This document shows, one piece after another, positions 15,510 through 24,296 of a stretch of 38,067 nt of DNA. Source of the stretch: Aneurinibacillus danicus (GTDB taxonomy: Bacteria; Bacillota; Bacilli; Aneurinibacillales; Aneurinibacillaceae); assembly GCF_007991215.1 (NCBI RefSeq), contig NZ_BJXX01000010.1:1-38067 (forward strand). Reading direction: 5' to 3'. Made by a program: the position numbers and the translations under genes. How positions within the stretch are numbered: position 1 is the first letter of the stretch; each line of letters opens with the position of its first letter. The notes beneath the pieces were generated by a model that made no database searches, was not told the DNA's origin, and saw only the letters and a list, made by a program, of their open reading frames with translations.

Positions 15510-16619
15510 ATGTCAGCAAAAGGATTAGAAGGAATTGTAGCAGCTCAGTCTTCTATTAGTTCCATCATCGACGGGGTGCTTACATACGCTGGTATCAATA
15601 TTGATGAACTTGCGGAAAACGCTTCATTCGAAGAAGTCGTGTATTTATTGTGGCATGGACGCCTGCCGAAAGCCGACGAGCTCGCTCAATTGAAGAAAGA
15701 CTTAGCTGAAAACGCTACAATTCCAGAAGATGTGATTGCGCTTTTGAAGGCAAGCCCGGAAGGTAACCATCCGATGGCTGTTCTCCGTACGGCGATCTCC
15801 GCTCTGGCTCTGTATGATCCGGAAGCGCAAGACATGTCCAGGGAAGCGAATTTGCGTAAAGCGATCCGCCTGCAGGCAAAAGTAGGGACCGTGGTTGCGG
15901 CGTATCATCGCATCCGCGAAGGTAAAGAAGTGGTGGCTCCGTGTCCGGACTTTGGACTCGCGCAAAACTTTCTTTACATGCTGAATGGCGAAGAGCCGAA
16001 ACAAATCGCTATCGACGCACTCGATACGGCGCTTGTCCTGCATGCTGACCACGAATTGAACGCTTCTACGTTTGCAGCTCGTGTTACGGTAGCTACTCTG
16101 TCTGATATTTATTCCGGTATTACCTCTGCCATCGGCGCACTGAAAGGGCCGCTGCACGGCGGAGCGAATGAAGCCGTTATGGCCATGCTTGAAGAGATTA
16201 AAGATCCGGCGAATGTAGAAGAATATATTAATGAAAAGCTGGCACAAAAGGTGAAAATCATGGGCTTTGGTCATCGCGTATACAAAGACGGTGACCCGCG
16301 TGCGAAACACCTGCGCAAAATGTCCGAAAAACTGACAAGCATTACCGGTCAGCCGCAGTGGTATGAAATGTCTGTAAAAATCGACGACATGGTAACGTCG
16401 AAAAAAGGATTGAAGCCGAATGTAGACTTCTATTCCGCATCCGTCTACCACAGCTTAGGGATCCCGCGCGATTTGTTTACGCCGATTTTCGCCATCAGCC
16501 GCATGTCCGGATGGACGGCACACATTCTTGAACAATACGAAAACAACCGCCTCATTCGTCCGCGTGCCGAATATGTAGGACCTGTTAATGCTCACTACGT
16601 TCCGCTTGAGGAGCGCTAA
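15510..16619 (+). CDS. citZ: Citrate synthase
   Basis: It condenses acetyl-CoA and oxaloacetate to citrate, entry to the TCA cycle. The 369 residues match the Firmicute short form (about 372). Catalytic motifs are visible: LHADHELNASTF, GPLHGGANEAVM, GFGHRVYKDGDPRAKHLR and the Asp of VDFYSASVY. The ATG is preceded by AAAGGAGAG. It leads the citZ-icd-mdh cluster, with gaps of 124 and 138 bases before the next genes that hold stem-loops, so the three may be co-transcribed but processed. A Rex-like site lies in its promoter region. Confidence 0.97.
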   Translation: MSAKGLEGIVAAQSSISSIIDGVLTYAGINIDELAENASFEEVVYLLWHGRLPKADELAQLKKDLAENATIPEDVIALLKASPEGNHPMAVLRTAISALALYDPEAQDMSREANLRKAIRLQAKVGTVVAAYHRIREGKEVVAPCPDFGLAQNFLYMLNGEEPKQIAIDALDTALVLHADHELNASTFAARVTVATLSDIYSGITSAIGALKGPLHGGANEAVMAMLEEIKDPANVEEYINEKLAQKVKIMGFGHRVYKDGDPRAKHLRKMSEKLTSITGQPQWYEMSVKIDDMVTSKKGLKPNVDFYSASVYHSLGIPRDLFTPIFAISRMSGWTAHILEQYENNRLIRPRAEYVGPVNAHYVPLEER

Positions 16620-16640
16620 AACATACGCGAAATGAAGTTT

Positions 16641-16670
16641 AGGCAAGGGGTTACATAGTGCCCCTTTCCT
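16641..16670 (+). other. Stem-loop between citZ and icd
   Basis: AAGGGG (16645-16650) pairs with CCCCTT (16661-16666), extended by AGG/CCT across one mismatch. The T-rich tail is weak, so partial termination or an mRNA-processing barrier is as likely as a true terminator. Confidence 0.5.
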
Positions 16671-16743
16671 GCTTTCATTTTATATTAGGCAGTCAGGAGA
16701 GAGTCCCGACCTGCTGTAATACATATTTTGGGAGGGGTATTAG

Positions 16744-18042
16744 GTGTCTATTTTCGAAAAGTATGAAATGCCTACACATGGAGAGAAGATTACGGTTGAC
16801 AGCACAGGTACGCTGAATGTTCCAAATAATCCAATTGTTCCTTTCATTGAAGGGGACGGCACCGGCCCGGATATCTGGAATGCGGCGGTTCGTGTCCTTG
16901 ATGCGGCTGTAGAAAAAGCGTACAACGGAGAAAAGAAAATTGCCTGGTACGAAGTATATGCTGGCGAGAAGGCTTTTAATAAGTACGGTGAATGGCTGCC
17001 GAAAGATACGCTTACAGCTATCAACGAATACCTGGTTGCAATCAAAGGCCCCTTGACTACGCCGGTTGGCGGCGGTATCCGCTCCATCAACGTAGCGTTG
17101 CGCCAGGAGCTCGACTTATATGCATGCGTAAGACCGGTACAGTATTTCGAAGGCGTACCTTCTCCTGTAAAACACCCTGAACTGACAAATATGGTTATTT
17201 TCCGCGAGAATACGGAAGATATCTATGCCGGCATCGAGTGGCAAGAAGGCAGCGATGAAGTGAAGAAAGTCATCGCGTTTTTAAAAGATGAAATGGGCGT
17301 AAACAAAATCCGTTTCCCGGAAACATCCGGCATCGGCATCAAACCTGTTTCTAAAGAAGGAACAAGCCGTCTTGTGCGTGCCGCTATTCAATATGCAATC
17401 GACAATAAACGTAAGAGTGTAACGCTGGTACATAAGGGCAACATCATGAAGTTTACGGAAGGTGCCTTTAAAAACTGGGGTTACGAAGTGGCTGAAAAAG
17501 AATTCGGCGACAAAGTATTCACCTGGGCGCAGTATGATCGTATTGCAGAAGAGCAAGGCAAAGATGCTGCAAACAAAGCACAGGCTGAAGCGGAAGAAGC
17601 GGGCAAAATTATCGTGAAGGATTCTATCGCGGATGCATTCCTGCAGCAAATTCTGACTCGTCCTGCCGAATATGATGTTGTGGCTACGCTGAATCTGAAT
17701 GGGGACTATGTCTCCGATGCACTGGCTGCACAAGTTGGCGGTATCGGTATTGCACCGGGCGCCAACATCAACTACGTAACAGGTCGTGCTATCTTCGAAG
17801 CTACACATGGAACTGCTCCGAAGTACGCGGGACTTGATAAAGTGAATCCCTCTTCCGTTATCCTGTCAGGAGAAATGCTGCTCCGTCACCTGGGATGGAC
17901 AGAAGCGGCTGACTTAATCCTGAGCGCCATCGAGAAAACGATTGCTTCTAAGCAGGTAACGTACGATTTCGCACGTCTCATGGAAGGTGCAACTGAGCTG
18001 AAATGCTCTGAATTTGGTGATGCGCTGATTAAGAACATGTGA
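16744..18042 (+). CDS. icd: Isocitrate dehydrogenase (NADP-dependent)
   Basis: It oxidatively decarboxylates isocitrate to 2-oxoglutarate. The 432 residues fit the Bacillus/E. coli NADP-IDH class (about 420). [12 protein letters not shown] marks the N-terminus, [19 protein letters not shown] and [11 protein letters not shown] the substrate region, and [19 protein letters not shown] the nucleotide-binding region; the Lys and Tyr of this class suggest NADP use. The start is a GTG preceded by GGGAGGGG. It lies between citZ and mdh as in B. subtilis, with a long stem-loop immediately downstream. Confidence 0.97.
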   Translation: MSIFEKYEMPTHGEKITVDSTGTLNVPNNPIVPFIEGDGTGPDIWNAAVRVLDAAVEKAYNGEKKIAWYEVYAGEKAFNKYGEWLPKDTLTAINEYLVAIKGPLTTPVGGGIRSINVALRQELDLYACVRPVQYFEGVPSPVKHPELTNMVIFRENTEDIYAGIEWQEGSDEVKKVIAFLKDEMGVNKIRFPETSGIGIKPVSKEGTSRLVRAAIQYAIDNKRKSVTLVHKGNIMKFTEGAFKNWGYEVAEKEFGDKVFTWAQYDRIAEEQGKDAANKAQAEAEEAGKIIVKDSIADAFLQQILTRPAEYDVVATLNLNGDYVSDALAAQVGGIGIAPGANINYVTGRAIFEATHGTAPKYAGLDKVNPSSVILSGEMLLRHLGWTEAADLILSAIEKTIASKQVTYDFARLMEGATELKCSEFGDALIKNM

Positions 18043-18061
18043 TTGAATATGCGTTTTTTAC

Positions 18062-18105
18062 GGGGCAACGCCTGCAAGACATGCATGTCATGCGGACGTT
18101 TCCCC
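18062..18105 (+). other. Long imperfect stem-loop between icd and mdh
   Basis: A 44-base inverted repeat runs from GGGGCAACG to CGTTTCCCC and is centred on GACATGCATGTC. Of 22 opposed pairs, 19 can pair (one G-T) and three do not; the central four bases must open as a loop. No T run follows it, and the mdh ATG is 75 bases downstream. Confidence 0.65.
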
Positions 18106-18180
18106 TTCCTTATGTGTGTAACATGTCTTTTCATGTTAAAGCGGCATATATACAATTTATTCAATCAGGAGGGAATCGTT

Positions 18181-19119
18181 ATGGCTTTCACACGTAAAAA
18201 AATCGCTGTTATTGGTTCCGGATTTACCGGAGCTACCACTGCATTCCTGCTTGCGCAAAAAGAACTGGGCGATGTTGTGCTTGTTGACATTCCGCAAATG
18301 GAAAACCCGACAAAAGGGAAAGCGCTGGACATGGCGGAAGCCGGTCCGGTACAAGGCTTTGATGCTCGCGTAACCGGTACATCCAACTACGAGGAAATCA
18401 AAGACGCTGACATGGTTATCGTAACGGCAGGTATCGCGCGCAAGCCAGGCATGAGCCGTGACGATCTTGTTAATACAAACGCAGGTATCATGAAATCTGT
18501 AGGCGAGCAAATCAAGACATATGCCCCAAACAGCACCATCCTTGTGTTGTCCAACCCGGTGGATGCAATGACCTATACTCTCTTCAAAACAACTGGCTTC
18601 CCGAAAAACCGTGTAATTGGTCAATCCGGTGTGCTTGACACTGCACGTTTCCGTACATTCGTAGCAATGGAGCTTAATGTGTCCGTGAAAGATGTAACCG
18701 GCTTTGTGCTTGGCGGTCACGGTGACACGATGGTTCCGCTTGTTCGTTATTCCTACGCCGGCGGCATTCCGCTCGAAACCCTGATTCCGAAAGAGCGCCT
18801 GGATGCAATCGTTGATCGTACTCGTAACGGCGGCGCTGAAATCGTTAACCTGCTGGGCAACGGATCTGCATACTATGCACCGGCTGCTTCCCTGGTGGAA
18901 ATGGCGGAAGCTATCCTGAAAGACCAGAAACGCATCATTCCTTCCATCGCATACCTGGAAGGCGAATATGGCTACAATGACCTGTACCTCGGCGTACCGA
19001 CGCTGCTCGGTAAAAACGGTATCGAGAAAGTATACGAACTTGAACTTACGGCTGAAGAAAAAGCAGCTCTGGATAAATCCGCTGACGCGGTGCGCAGTGT
19101 AATAGCTGTGTTGCAATAG
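18181..19119 (+). CDS. mdh: Malate dehydrogenase
   Basis: It interconverts malate and oxaloacetate with NAD. The 312 residues equal the B. subtilis length. The Rossmann motif [15 protein letters not shown], the substrate-binding [19 protein letters not shown] and the catalytic His of [14 protein letters not shown] place it in the LDH-like malate dehydrogenase group. The ATG at 18181 is preceded by AGGAGGG and gives the exact family N-terminus; an in-frame extension to 18043 runs through the intergenic hairpin and is not part of the gene. It closes the citZ-icd-mdh cluster. Confidence 0.97.
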   Translation: MAFTRKKIAVIGSGFTGATTAFLLAQKELGDVVLVDIPQMENPTKGKALDMAEAGPVQGFDARVTGTSNYEEIKDADMVIVTAGIARKPGMSRDDLVNTNAGIMKSVGEQIKTYAPNSTILVLSNPVDAMTYTLFKTTGFPKNRVIGQSGVLDTARFRTFVAMELNVSVKDVTGFVLGGHGDTMVPLVRYSYAGGIPLETLIPKERLDAIVDRTRNGGAEIVNLLGNGSAYYAPAASLVEMAEAILKDQKRIIPSIAYLEGEYGYNDLYLGVPTLLGKNGIEKVYELELTAEEKAALDKSADAVRSVIAVLQ

Positions 19120-19140
19120 AAATCTATACGGTATATGGGG

Positions 19141-19173
19141 AGCCTGGACTGTATGTTCAGGCTTCTTGCTTTA
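19141..19173 (+). terminator. Probable terminator after mdh
   Basis: AGCCTGGAC pairs with GTTCAGGCT (one G-T) around a short loop, followed by an interrupted T-rich tail. Confidence 0.6.
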
Positions 19174-19193
19174 TATAGAGAGATATGGAGAAA

Positions 19194-19238
19194 GGGTGCG
19201 GGTGAAAAAGAAGGGACTTCATTTTTCCACCCGCATCC
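19194..19238. other. Long stem-loop downstream of the mdh terminator
   Basis: GGGTGCGGGTG pairs with CACCCGCATCC, then AAAAA with TTTTT and GAAG with CTTC around a three-base GGA loop, with two single-base bulges on the 3' side. About 20 pairs form. There is no T run. It lies between mdh and the lipoprotein-phoPR unit. Confidence 0.55.
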
Positions 19239-19279
19239 CCTTCCCATCTGCTTCAATATGTGGAAAACAGGCCGGTATC

Positions 19280-19309
19280 TTGCGCCTCGTTTTTGCTATG
19301 GGGTATGAT
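19280..19309 (+). promoter_or_regulatory. Possible promoter for the lipoprotein-phoPR unit
   Basis: TTGCGC (19280-19285) and TATGAT (19304-19309) are separated by 18 bases, just before the lipoprotein gene. The -35 is weak. I found no clear tandem TTAACA-type Pho boxes. Confidence 0.35.
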
Positions 19310-19329
19310 AGCTTCGGAGGGATATAGTT

Positions 19330-19800
19330 ATGTTAAACAAGAAAATATATACGGCTGTACTATTTACGGTCGCATTGCTGCTCCTTGGGGGATGTTCAGC
19401 CAGTCAGGAAGATTTGGAATATTACAAGAAAGAATTCTTGCAAAAGTCGGATGCTGCGTTTGAAGCGCTGGACAATTCCGGCAAGGTACTGGCGGATGTA
19501 AGGAATGAAGCGTCAAAAGGCATGAAACGTACGAAAATCATGAATGCGATTGATCAGGGACGGACAGCCCTTAAGTCGATGCATGATGATTTGTTCAATT
19601 CCGCTGTGCCGAAAGAGATGGATCCGGTCAAGGAAACGCTTCTTCAGGGAATCAAGAAAAAAATAGAAGCGCATGATGAGTTGTTCAAGTTTTATGATTT
19701 GCAGGACAAACAATTCGAGCAGAAAGCCGATCTGTTATTGAAAGAGTCAAATGATTTGGTTCAGCAAGCGAAAGCAGAATTGCAAAAATTTAAGAAATAA
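19330..19800 (+). CDS. Predicted helical lipoprotein upstream of phoPR
   Basis: The 156-residue protein has a type II signal peptide: a basic start, a hydrophobic core and the lipobox LLGG with Cys22. The mature part is almost entirely helical and charged, rich in Lys, Glu and Gln, with a likely coiled coil over about 85-155. I do not recognise a named family. GGAGGGATATAG precedes the ATG. It ends 11 bases before phoP, so it is probably co-transcribed with phoP-phoR. A membrane-anchored helical protein co-expressed with a sensor kinase could modulate its sensing, but this is inferred only from position. Confidence 0.8.
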   Translation: MLNKKIYTAVLFTVALLLLGGCSASQEDLEYYKKEFLQKSDAAFEALDNSGKVLADVRNEASKGMKRTKIMNAIDQGRTALKSMHDDLFNSAVPKEMDPVKETLLQGIKKKIEAHDELFKFYDLQDKQFEQKADLLLKESNDLVQQAKAELQKFKK

Positions 19801-19811
19801 GGGTGTAGCGT

Positions 19812-20510
19812 GTGAAGAAAATTCTGGTAGTAGATGATGAACAATCAATTGTAACACTGTTGGAGTTTAATCTGCAGAAAGCAGGATTTGAGGTCGTGAA
19901 AGCCGGAGACGGCCCGACAGCGGTCAAGCTGGCTGAAACAGAGAAGCCTGACCTGATTGTGCTCGATATTATGCTGCCGGGTATGGATGGTATGGAAGTG
20001 TGTAAAAAGCTGCGAATGGAGCGAATTAACACGCCGATTTTAATGCTGACGGCCAAAGACGAAGAATTTGACAAAATTTTAGGGTTAGAACTTGGCGCAG
20101 ATGACTATATGACAAAGCCGTTCAGCCCCCGCGAAGTGGTGGCACGCGTCAAAGCGATTTTGCGACGCAGCGGCCAGCAGCAGGAACAGGAAACCAATCA
20201 ATCGGACGAGCAGATGATTACGATTGGACAACTTGTCATTTACCCGGAGAAATACGAAGTGCTGTTTAATGGAAACCGCTTGGAATTGACACCGAAAGAA
20301 TTCGAACTCCTCCAGTATATGGCCAGCCATCCGGGCCGGGTAATGACGCGTGACCAGTTGCTAAACGCCGTATGGAATTATGATTTTGTAGGAGACTCCC
20401 GGATTGTGGATGTCCATATCAGTCATCTGCGGGAGAAAATCGAGGAAGATACCAAGCAGCCTAAATATATAAAGACTGTGCGCGGATTGGGATACAAACT
20501 AGAGGGATAG
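19812..20510 (+). CDS. phoP: Phosphate response regulator PhoP
   Basis: An OmpR/PhoB-type response regulator of 232 residues. The receiver domain (1-120) has the acidic pair DDE at 8-10, the phospho-acceptor Asp52 (IVLDIMLPGMDG) and Lys in LTAKDEEF. The winged-helix domain at about 133-232 has LTPKEFELLQYM and DVHISHLREKIE. With PhoR it controls phosphate-starvation genes. The start is GTG; the preceding AAGGGTG is a modest ribosome-binding site. phoR begins one base after the stop. The paralogue YycF/WalR is excluded by the mdh-phoP-phoR context. Confidence 0.92.
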   Translation: MKKILVVDDEQSIVTLLEFNLQKAGFEVVKAGDGPTAVKLAETEKPDLIVLDIMLPGMDGMEVCKKLRMERINTPILMLTAKDEEFDKILGLELGADDYMTKPFSPREVVARVKAILRRSGQQQEQETNQSDEQMITIGQLVIYPEKYEVLFNGNRLELTPKEFELLQYMASHPGRVMTRDQLLNAVWNYDFVGDSRIVDVHISHLREKIEEDTKQPKYIKTVRGLGYKLEG

Positions 20511-20511
20511 C

Positions 20512-22296
20512 ATGCAAAAATTCCGTATTCGGCTCAACTTTTTGTTTCTACTGATTATTGGTATATTGCTGCTTCTGCTTGGCCTTTACTTCGCTAAAAT
20601 GTTGCAGACAATATATATCGACGTGCTTGAAGATAGGCTTATGAAAGAAGCACGCATTATTTCCGACGACGTACTCTACGGAAATCTTATGGAGAAACCG
20701 GATGCGCTGCAGCAGCGAATGGAGCGTTTTTCCCGGGAAATCGGAGCGCGTATTACGGTCACAGACCGTGCAGGAAAAGTAACTTCCGATACGGAGCATG
20801 ACCCAAAGACGCTGCCGAATCATGCCAACCGTCCGGAGATTCGGGCGGCCCTTGAAAGCGGAGCGGGCCAGTCGATAAGATATAGTGCAACGCTGAACTA
20901 TGACATGCTTTATGTAGCCGTCCCGCTGAAAAAAGAGCAAAATATCGAAGGCATAGTCCGCGTATCTATTAAAATTACGCGGGTACAAGAAACCGTCCGG
21001 AATTTATGGGTGAGCCTGGTCGGGGTACTTGTGCTGACGCTGGTAGTATTCGGTTTTATCAGTACACGGATTACCAAAAGCATTACGCAGCCGATTGAGG
21101 AGATTACACACGTTGCCCGTGGAATCACACATAAAAAGTTTAAAAATCGTATTCGTACGAATGCGAAAGGCGAAATCGGGCAACTGGCTCAGGCGATTAA
21201 CTTCATGGCGCTTAGCCTTGAACAGCAGATGTCCGCCATTCAGGAGAACGAGAAACGGCTTGAAAGCATTCTTAATAACATGTTCAGCGGAATGATTCTG
21301 GTCAGCGATTCGCGGCGTATCGTCATGATGAACGCCGCAGCGGAGCAATTGCTCGGATATGAAGCGAAAGATTCCCTTGGTCATATCCATACGGAGATCG
21401 GGAAGAGCTCGGGATTGAGCCAGTTGATTGATCGCTGTCTGGAGACGGGAGAGAAAATTCGGGAAGAAATTCACGTGTATTACCCTGAAGAACATATTAT
21501 TGACGCCAACCTGGGAGCGTACACGAATGAAGAGGGCGAGATTAAAGGCATTATCGTACTGCTGCATGATATCACGGCTATTCGCCGTCTGGAAAAGATG
21601 CGCAGCGAATTCGTTGCCAACGTCTCTCATGAGTTAAAAACCCCGATTACATCTATTAAGGGATTTACAGAGACACTGTTGGACGGAGCGTTGGAAGATC
21701 CGGAGATTAGCCGTTCTTTCCTGGAGATTATTAATGAGGAAAGTGACCGGTTAAACCGCCTGATTACCGATATTTTGGACTTATCGAAAATTGAACAAAA
21801 GAAAATGCCGCTTAAGGTAGAAGAGATAGACCTGAGCCAATTAATTAAAGAAACGATCCGGATTGTACGGGAAGAAGCCCGCGCCAAAAATATCGCGATT
21901 TACCTTCCGGCTGAAAAAGATATTACGCTTGAAGGAGACAGGGATCGGATGCAGCAAATCGTACTCAATCTCGTCAGCAATGCGATTCACTATACGCCGG
22001 ACAATGGCGAGGTTACGATTACGTTGCGTGAGCCGGATGAAAAAAGCGTAGAGATGGTGATCGCAGACACCGGCATAGGCATTCCGGCGGAACACCTGCC
22101 GCGCATTTTTGAGCGCTTCTACCGCGTGGATAAAGCACGCTCTCGGGAATCCGGAGGAACCGGGCTGGGTCTGGCCATTGTTAAGCATCTGATTGAGTCA
22201 CACCATGGTATGATTCATGTGGAAAGCGAAGAAGGCCGGGGGACGACGTTTAAAATCATCCTGCCCAAGTACCAGACTTCCCGGTTTCCCGCCTAG
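20512..22296 (+). CDS. phoR: Phosphate sensor histidine kinase PhoR
   Basis: The 594-residue membrane kinase has TM1 at about 8-28, an extracytoplasmic domain to about 160, TM2 at about 164-184, then HAMP (about 185-240), PAS (about 245-355), the dimerisation helix with phospho-accepting His373 (VANVSHELKTPITS) and the ATPase domain with N box QIVLNLVSNAIHYTP, G1 ADTGIGIP and G2 GGTGLGLAIVKHL. This is the PhoR layout of B. subtilis (about 579 residues). It phosphorylates PhoP. Its last 41 bases overlap, tail to tail, the leftward EamA gene, and no terminator is visible between them. Confidence 0.93.
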   Translation: MQKFRIRLNFLFLLIIGILLLLLGLYFAKMLQTIYIDVLEDRLMKEARIISDDVLYGNLMEKPDALQQRMERFSREIGARITVTDRAGKVTSDTEHDPKTLPNHANRPEIRAALESGAGQSIRYSATLNYDMLYVAVPLKKEQNIEGIVRVSIKITRVQETVRNLWVSLVGVLVLTLVVFGFISTRITKSITQPIEEITHVARGITHKKFKNRIRTNAKGEIGQLAQAINFMALSLEQQMSAIQENEKRLESILNNMFSGMILVSDSRRIVMMNAAAEQLLGYEAKDSLGHIHTEIGKSSGLSQLIDRCLETGEKIREEIHVYYPEEHIIDANLGAYTNEEGEIKGIIVLLHDITAIRRLEKMRSEFVANVSHELKTPITSIKGFTETLLDGALEDPEISRSFLEIINEESDRLNRLITDILDLSKIEQKKMPLKVEEIDLSQLIKETIRIVREEARAKNIAIYLPAEKDITLEGDRDRMQQIVLNLVSNAIHYTPDNGEVTITLREPDEKSVEMVIADTGIGIPAEHLPRIFERFYRVDKARSRESGGTGLGLAIVKHLIESHHGMIHVESEEGRGTTFKIILPKYQTSRFPA

Positions 22297-23176
22297 CATT
22301 TGATGGTCGGTTGAATCTCATGAATAAATAAATACCACACAAGATGACAGCCGTTCCAATTGTTTGGGCGGCTGTAATTTTTTCGCTGAGAATAAAATAG
22401 GCAAGAATCGCCGCGCCGATAGGCTCTCCAAGAATCGCCATAGAGACGGTGTTGGCACTGATCCACTTAATTGTCCAATTAAATATCGTATGGCCAAGCA
22501 GCGTAGGAAAAATAGCCAGTCCGATGAAAACCAGCCAGTCCTGGCTCGAATATGGAAACAGCGCAAACCCGAGTGCCATGTCATATATAAGCAAAACGAT
22601 GGTGCTAATTGTATAGACCACAAACGTATACATCATAAGAGACAGTCGTTTGCGTACGCTCTGGCCGAACAACCAGTATCCTGTGACCGTCGCTGCGCCG
22701 AGCAGAGCGAGAACGTCGCCGAAGAGTGCCGTGCCGCCTAAACGGAAGTCGCTCCAGCCGATGAATACGCTGCCCGCAACGGCGAGTAGCCCTCCGGCAA
22801 TCCCAGCCAGAGCCACACGCTCTTTGAAGAACAGATAGGCCCCTATGAAGGAAAACAACGGCTGCAGAGTTACAAGCACAACAGAGCTGGCTACGGATGT
22901 GTAGTTGAGCGATTCGAACCAGAGAATGAAGTGCAGTGCAAGAAAAACACCGGCAAGCGTCGAAAAAATCCAATCTCTCTTCGAAATAAGTCTGATTTCC
23001 TTCAGGTGTTTCCACAAGACAAATGGCAGCATGAACAGCACCGTAAACAAAAGCCGATATGTCGCAATAATGGATGCGGGTGCAGCCGAAAGTTTTACGA
23101 GAATGGCCGATGTCGAAACGGCCAGCGTAGCGATAAATAAAGCCAGGTAAGGGGAAACCACCGGTTGTTCTTTCAT
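22256..23176 (-). CDS. EamA/DMT-family transporter
   Basis: The 306-residue protein has about ten hydrophobic segments in two related halves, the EamA (drug/metabolite transporter) pattern; the second half has FPTLLGHTIFNWTIKWISAN and LGEPIGAAILAYFILSEKI, which is typical. The substrate cannot be inferred. The ATG has AGGAGAGAG upstream. It interrupts the phoR-polA junction found in B. subtilis and overlaps phoR by 41 coding bases on the opposite strand. It is divergent from the SPFH gene, with separate candidate promoters between them. Confidence 0.88.
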   Translation of the reverse strand: MKEQPVVSPYLALFIATLAVSTSAILVKLSAAPASIIATYRLLFTVLFMLPFVLWKHLKEIRLISKRDWIFSTLAGVFLALHFILWFESLNYTSVASSVVLVTLQPLFSFIGAYLFFKERVALAGIAGGLLAVAGSVFIGWSDFRLGGTALFGDVLALLGAATVTGYWLFGQSVRKRLSLMMYTFVVYTISTIVLLIYDMALGFALFPYSSQDWLVFIGLAIFPTLLGHTIFNWTIKWISANTVSMAILGEPIGAAILAYFILSEKITAAQTIGTAVILCGIYLFMRFNRPSNARRETGKSGTWAG

Positions 23177-23219
23177 CTCTCTCTCCTATTTTGTCGATAG
23201 AATTCCTGAAATATGTTTT

Positions 23220-23248
23220 ATGATAAATAAAAATTTCAGTTCTCACAA
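23220..23248 (-). promoter_or_regulatory. Candidate sigma-A promoter for the EamA gene
   Basis: On the minus strand TTGTGA (23248-23243) and TATCAT (23225-23220) are separated by 17 bases, about 45 bases before the ATG. Confidence 0.5.
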
Positions 23249-23259
23249 TAGTTAAAAAA

Positions 23260-23286
23260 AGAAACTTTTTTACAGGATGTTCCGTA
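23260..23286 (+). promoter_or_regulatory. ECF (sigma-W-like) promoter candidate for the SPFH gene
   Basis: AGAAAC (23260-23265) followed by a T run, then 17 bases and CGTA (23283-23286), resembles the B. subtilis sigma-W pattern TGAAAC-N16-CGTA. The first -35 base differs and the spacer is one base longer. SPFH genes in B. subtilis are sigma-W targets. Confidence 0.45.
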
Positions 23287-23322
23287 TTACTTAGCAAGAG
23301 GATTACAAAAGGAGGAAACAAG

Positions 23323-24150
23323 ATGTCAGAGAAAGTTGTAAAAATGGGAGGGCCGAATATAAATACGGGAAAGATTCTTAAATTCGTTATTCCTATCCTC
23401 GTGCTTGTCATTTTAGCGTTTGAATCGTTTACTGTCGTAAATCCCGGCCATCGCGGGATTATTGTACAGTTGGGCGCGGTTAAGCCTACGGTGCTGGAAG
23501 AAGGAATGCATTTTAAGCTTCCGTTTATCCAGGAAGTCGTGCCGGTAGAAGTTCGCGTACAGAAAGCTGAGAGCAACGCTTCCGCAGCATCCAAGGATCT
23601 GCAGGTAGTAACAACCAATATGGCGGTAAACTTCCATATTGACCCGGCCGGCGTAAACAAGCTCTACCAGAATGTTGGTATGGATTACAAAACAAGAATT
23701 GTTGACCCTGCTATCGGAGAGTCGTTAAAAGCTGTAACGGCGCGTTATACCGCCGAACAGTTGATTTCCAGACGCTCGGAAGTCAGCCAGCAGGTAAAAG
23801 AAATTCTGTCTAAAAAACTGGGTACGTATAATATGGTGCTTGATGAAATCAATATTACGGAATTTAAGTTTAGTGACGAATTCAACCGTGCAATTGAGCA
23901 GAAGCAAATCGCGGAACAGCAGGCTCTCAAATCCAGGCTGGACCTTGAGCGTATTAAGATTGAGAAAGAGCAAACGATCACCAAAGCACAGGCCACTGCC
24001 GAAGCGCTTCGTCTGCAGAAGCAGGAAGTTACGCCTGAACTCGTAAGGCTGCGCGAAATCGAAGCGCAGCAGCAGGCTATCGAGAAATGGGACGGCAAAC
24101 TTCCAAGCACAACCGGAGGCGCCATTCCCTTTATCAACGTCCAGAGGTAA
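23323..24150 (+). CDS. SPFH/prohibitin-family membrane protein
   Basis: The 275-residue protein has one N-terminal membrane segment (about 18-38) and an SPFH/prohibitin domain (about 40-200: VNPGHRGIIVQLGAVKPTVLEEGMHF marks its start). A long helical region (about 190-265) rich in Glu, Gln, Lys and Ala follows, where prohibitins oligomerise. It is closest by pattern to prohibitins and HflC, not to the longer flotillins FloT or FloA. Such proteins form membrane rings that organise proteases or lipid domains. AAAGGAGG precedes the ATG. No NfeD partner is adjacent. The ECF-like promoter suggests envelope-stress control. A good terminator follows, so it is transcribed alone. Confidence 0.88.
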   Translation: MSEKVVKMGGPNINTGKILKFVIPILVLVILAFESFTVVNPGHRGIIVQLGAVKPTVLEEGMHFKLPFIQEVVPVEVRVQKAESNASAASKDLQVVTTNMAVNFHIDPAGVNKLYQNVGMDYKTRIVDPAIGESLKAVTARYTAEQLISRRSEVSQQVKEILSKKLGTYNMVLDEINITEFKFSDEFNRAIEQKQIAEQQALKSRLDLERIKIEKEQTITKAQATAEALRLQKQEVTPELVRLREIEAQQQAIEKWDGKLPSTTGGAIPFINVQR

Positions 24151-24154
24151 ATTA

Positions 24155-24207
24155 AATACGCATCTTCTTCTACACGCATTATGGAAGAATGATGCGTATT
24201 TTGTTTG
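24155..24207. terminator. Terminator after the SPFH gene
   Basis: AATACGCATC pairs with GATGCGTATT, extended by TTCTTC/GAAGAA across one bulge, giving about 16 pairs. TTTTGTTTG follows. Confidence 0.8.
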
Positions 24208-24217
24208 ATACCGTGCT

Positions 24218-24247
24218 TTGTTTTGCTCTGAAAGTGTATGGTATGAT
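24218..24247 (+). promoter_or_regulatory. Candidate extended -10 promoter for polA
   Basis: TGGTATGAT (TATGAT at 24242-24247) is an extended -10 box. TTGTTT (24218-24223) is a fair -35 at 18-base spacing. It would start the polA-mutM-ytaF-coaE unit. Confidence 0.45.
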
Positions 24248-24296
24248 GAAAGCGTATATGCTTATATTACGGGAAAAGATAGGGCGTGGATGATAG

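Noticed and set aside
18043-18180. N-terminal extension of malate dehydrogenase by 46 residues
   Set aside because: It runs through the intergenic hairpin; the ATG at 18181 has a strong ribosome-binding site and gives the exact family start.
22605-23660. Leftward 351-codon frame overlapping the EamA and SPFH genes
   Set aside because: It overlaps two well-supported genes and shows no family resemblance.
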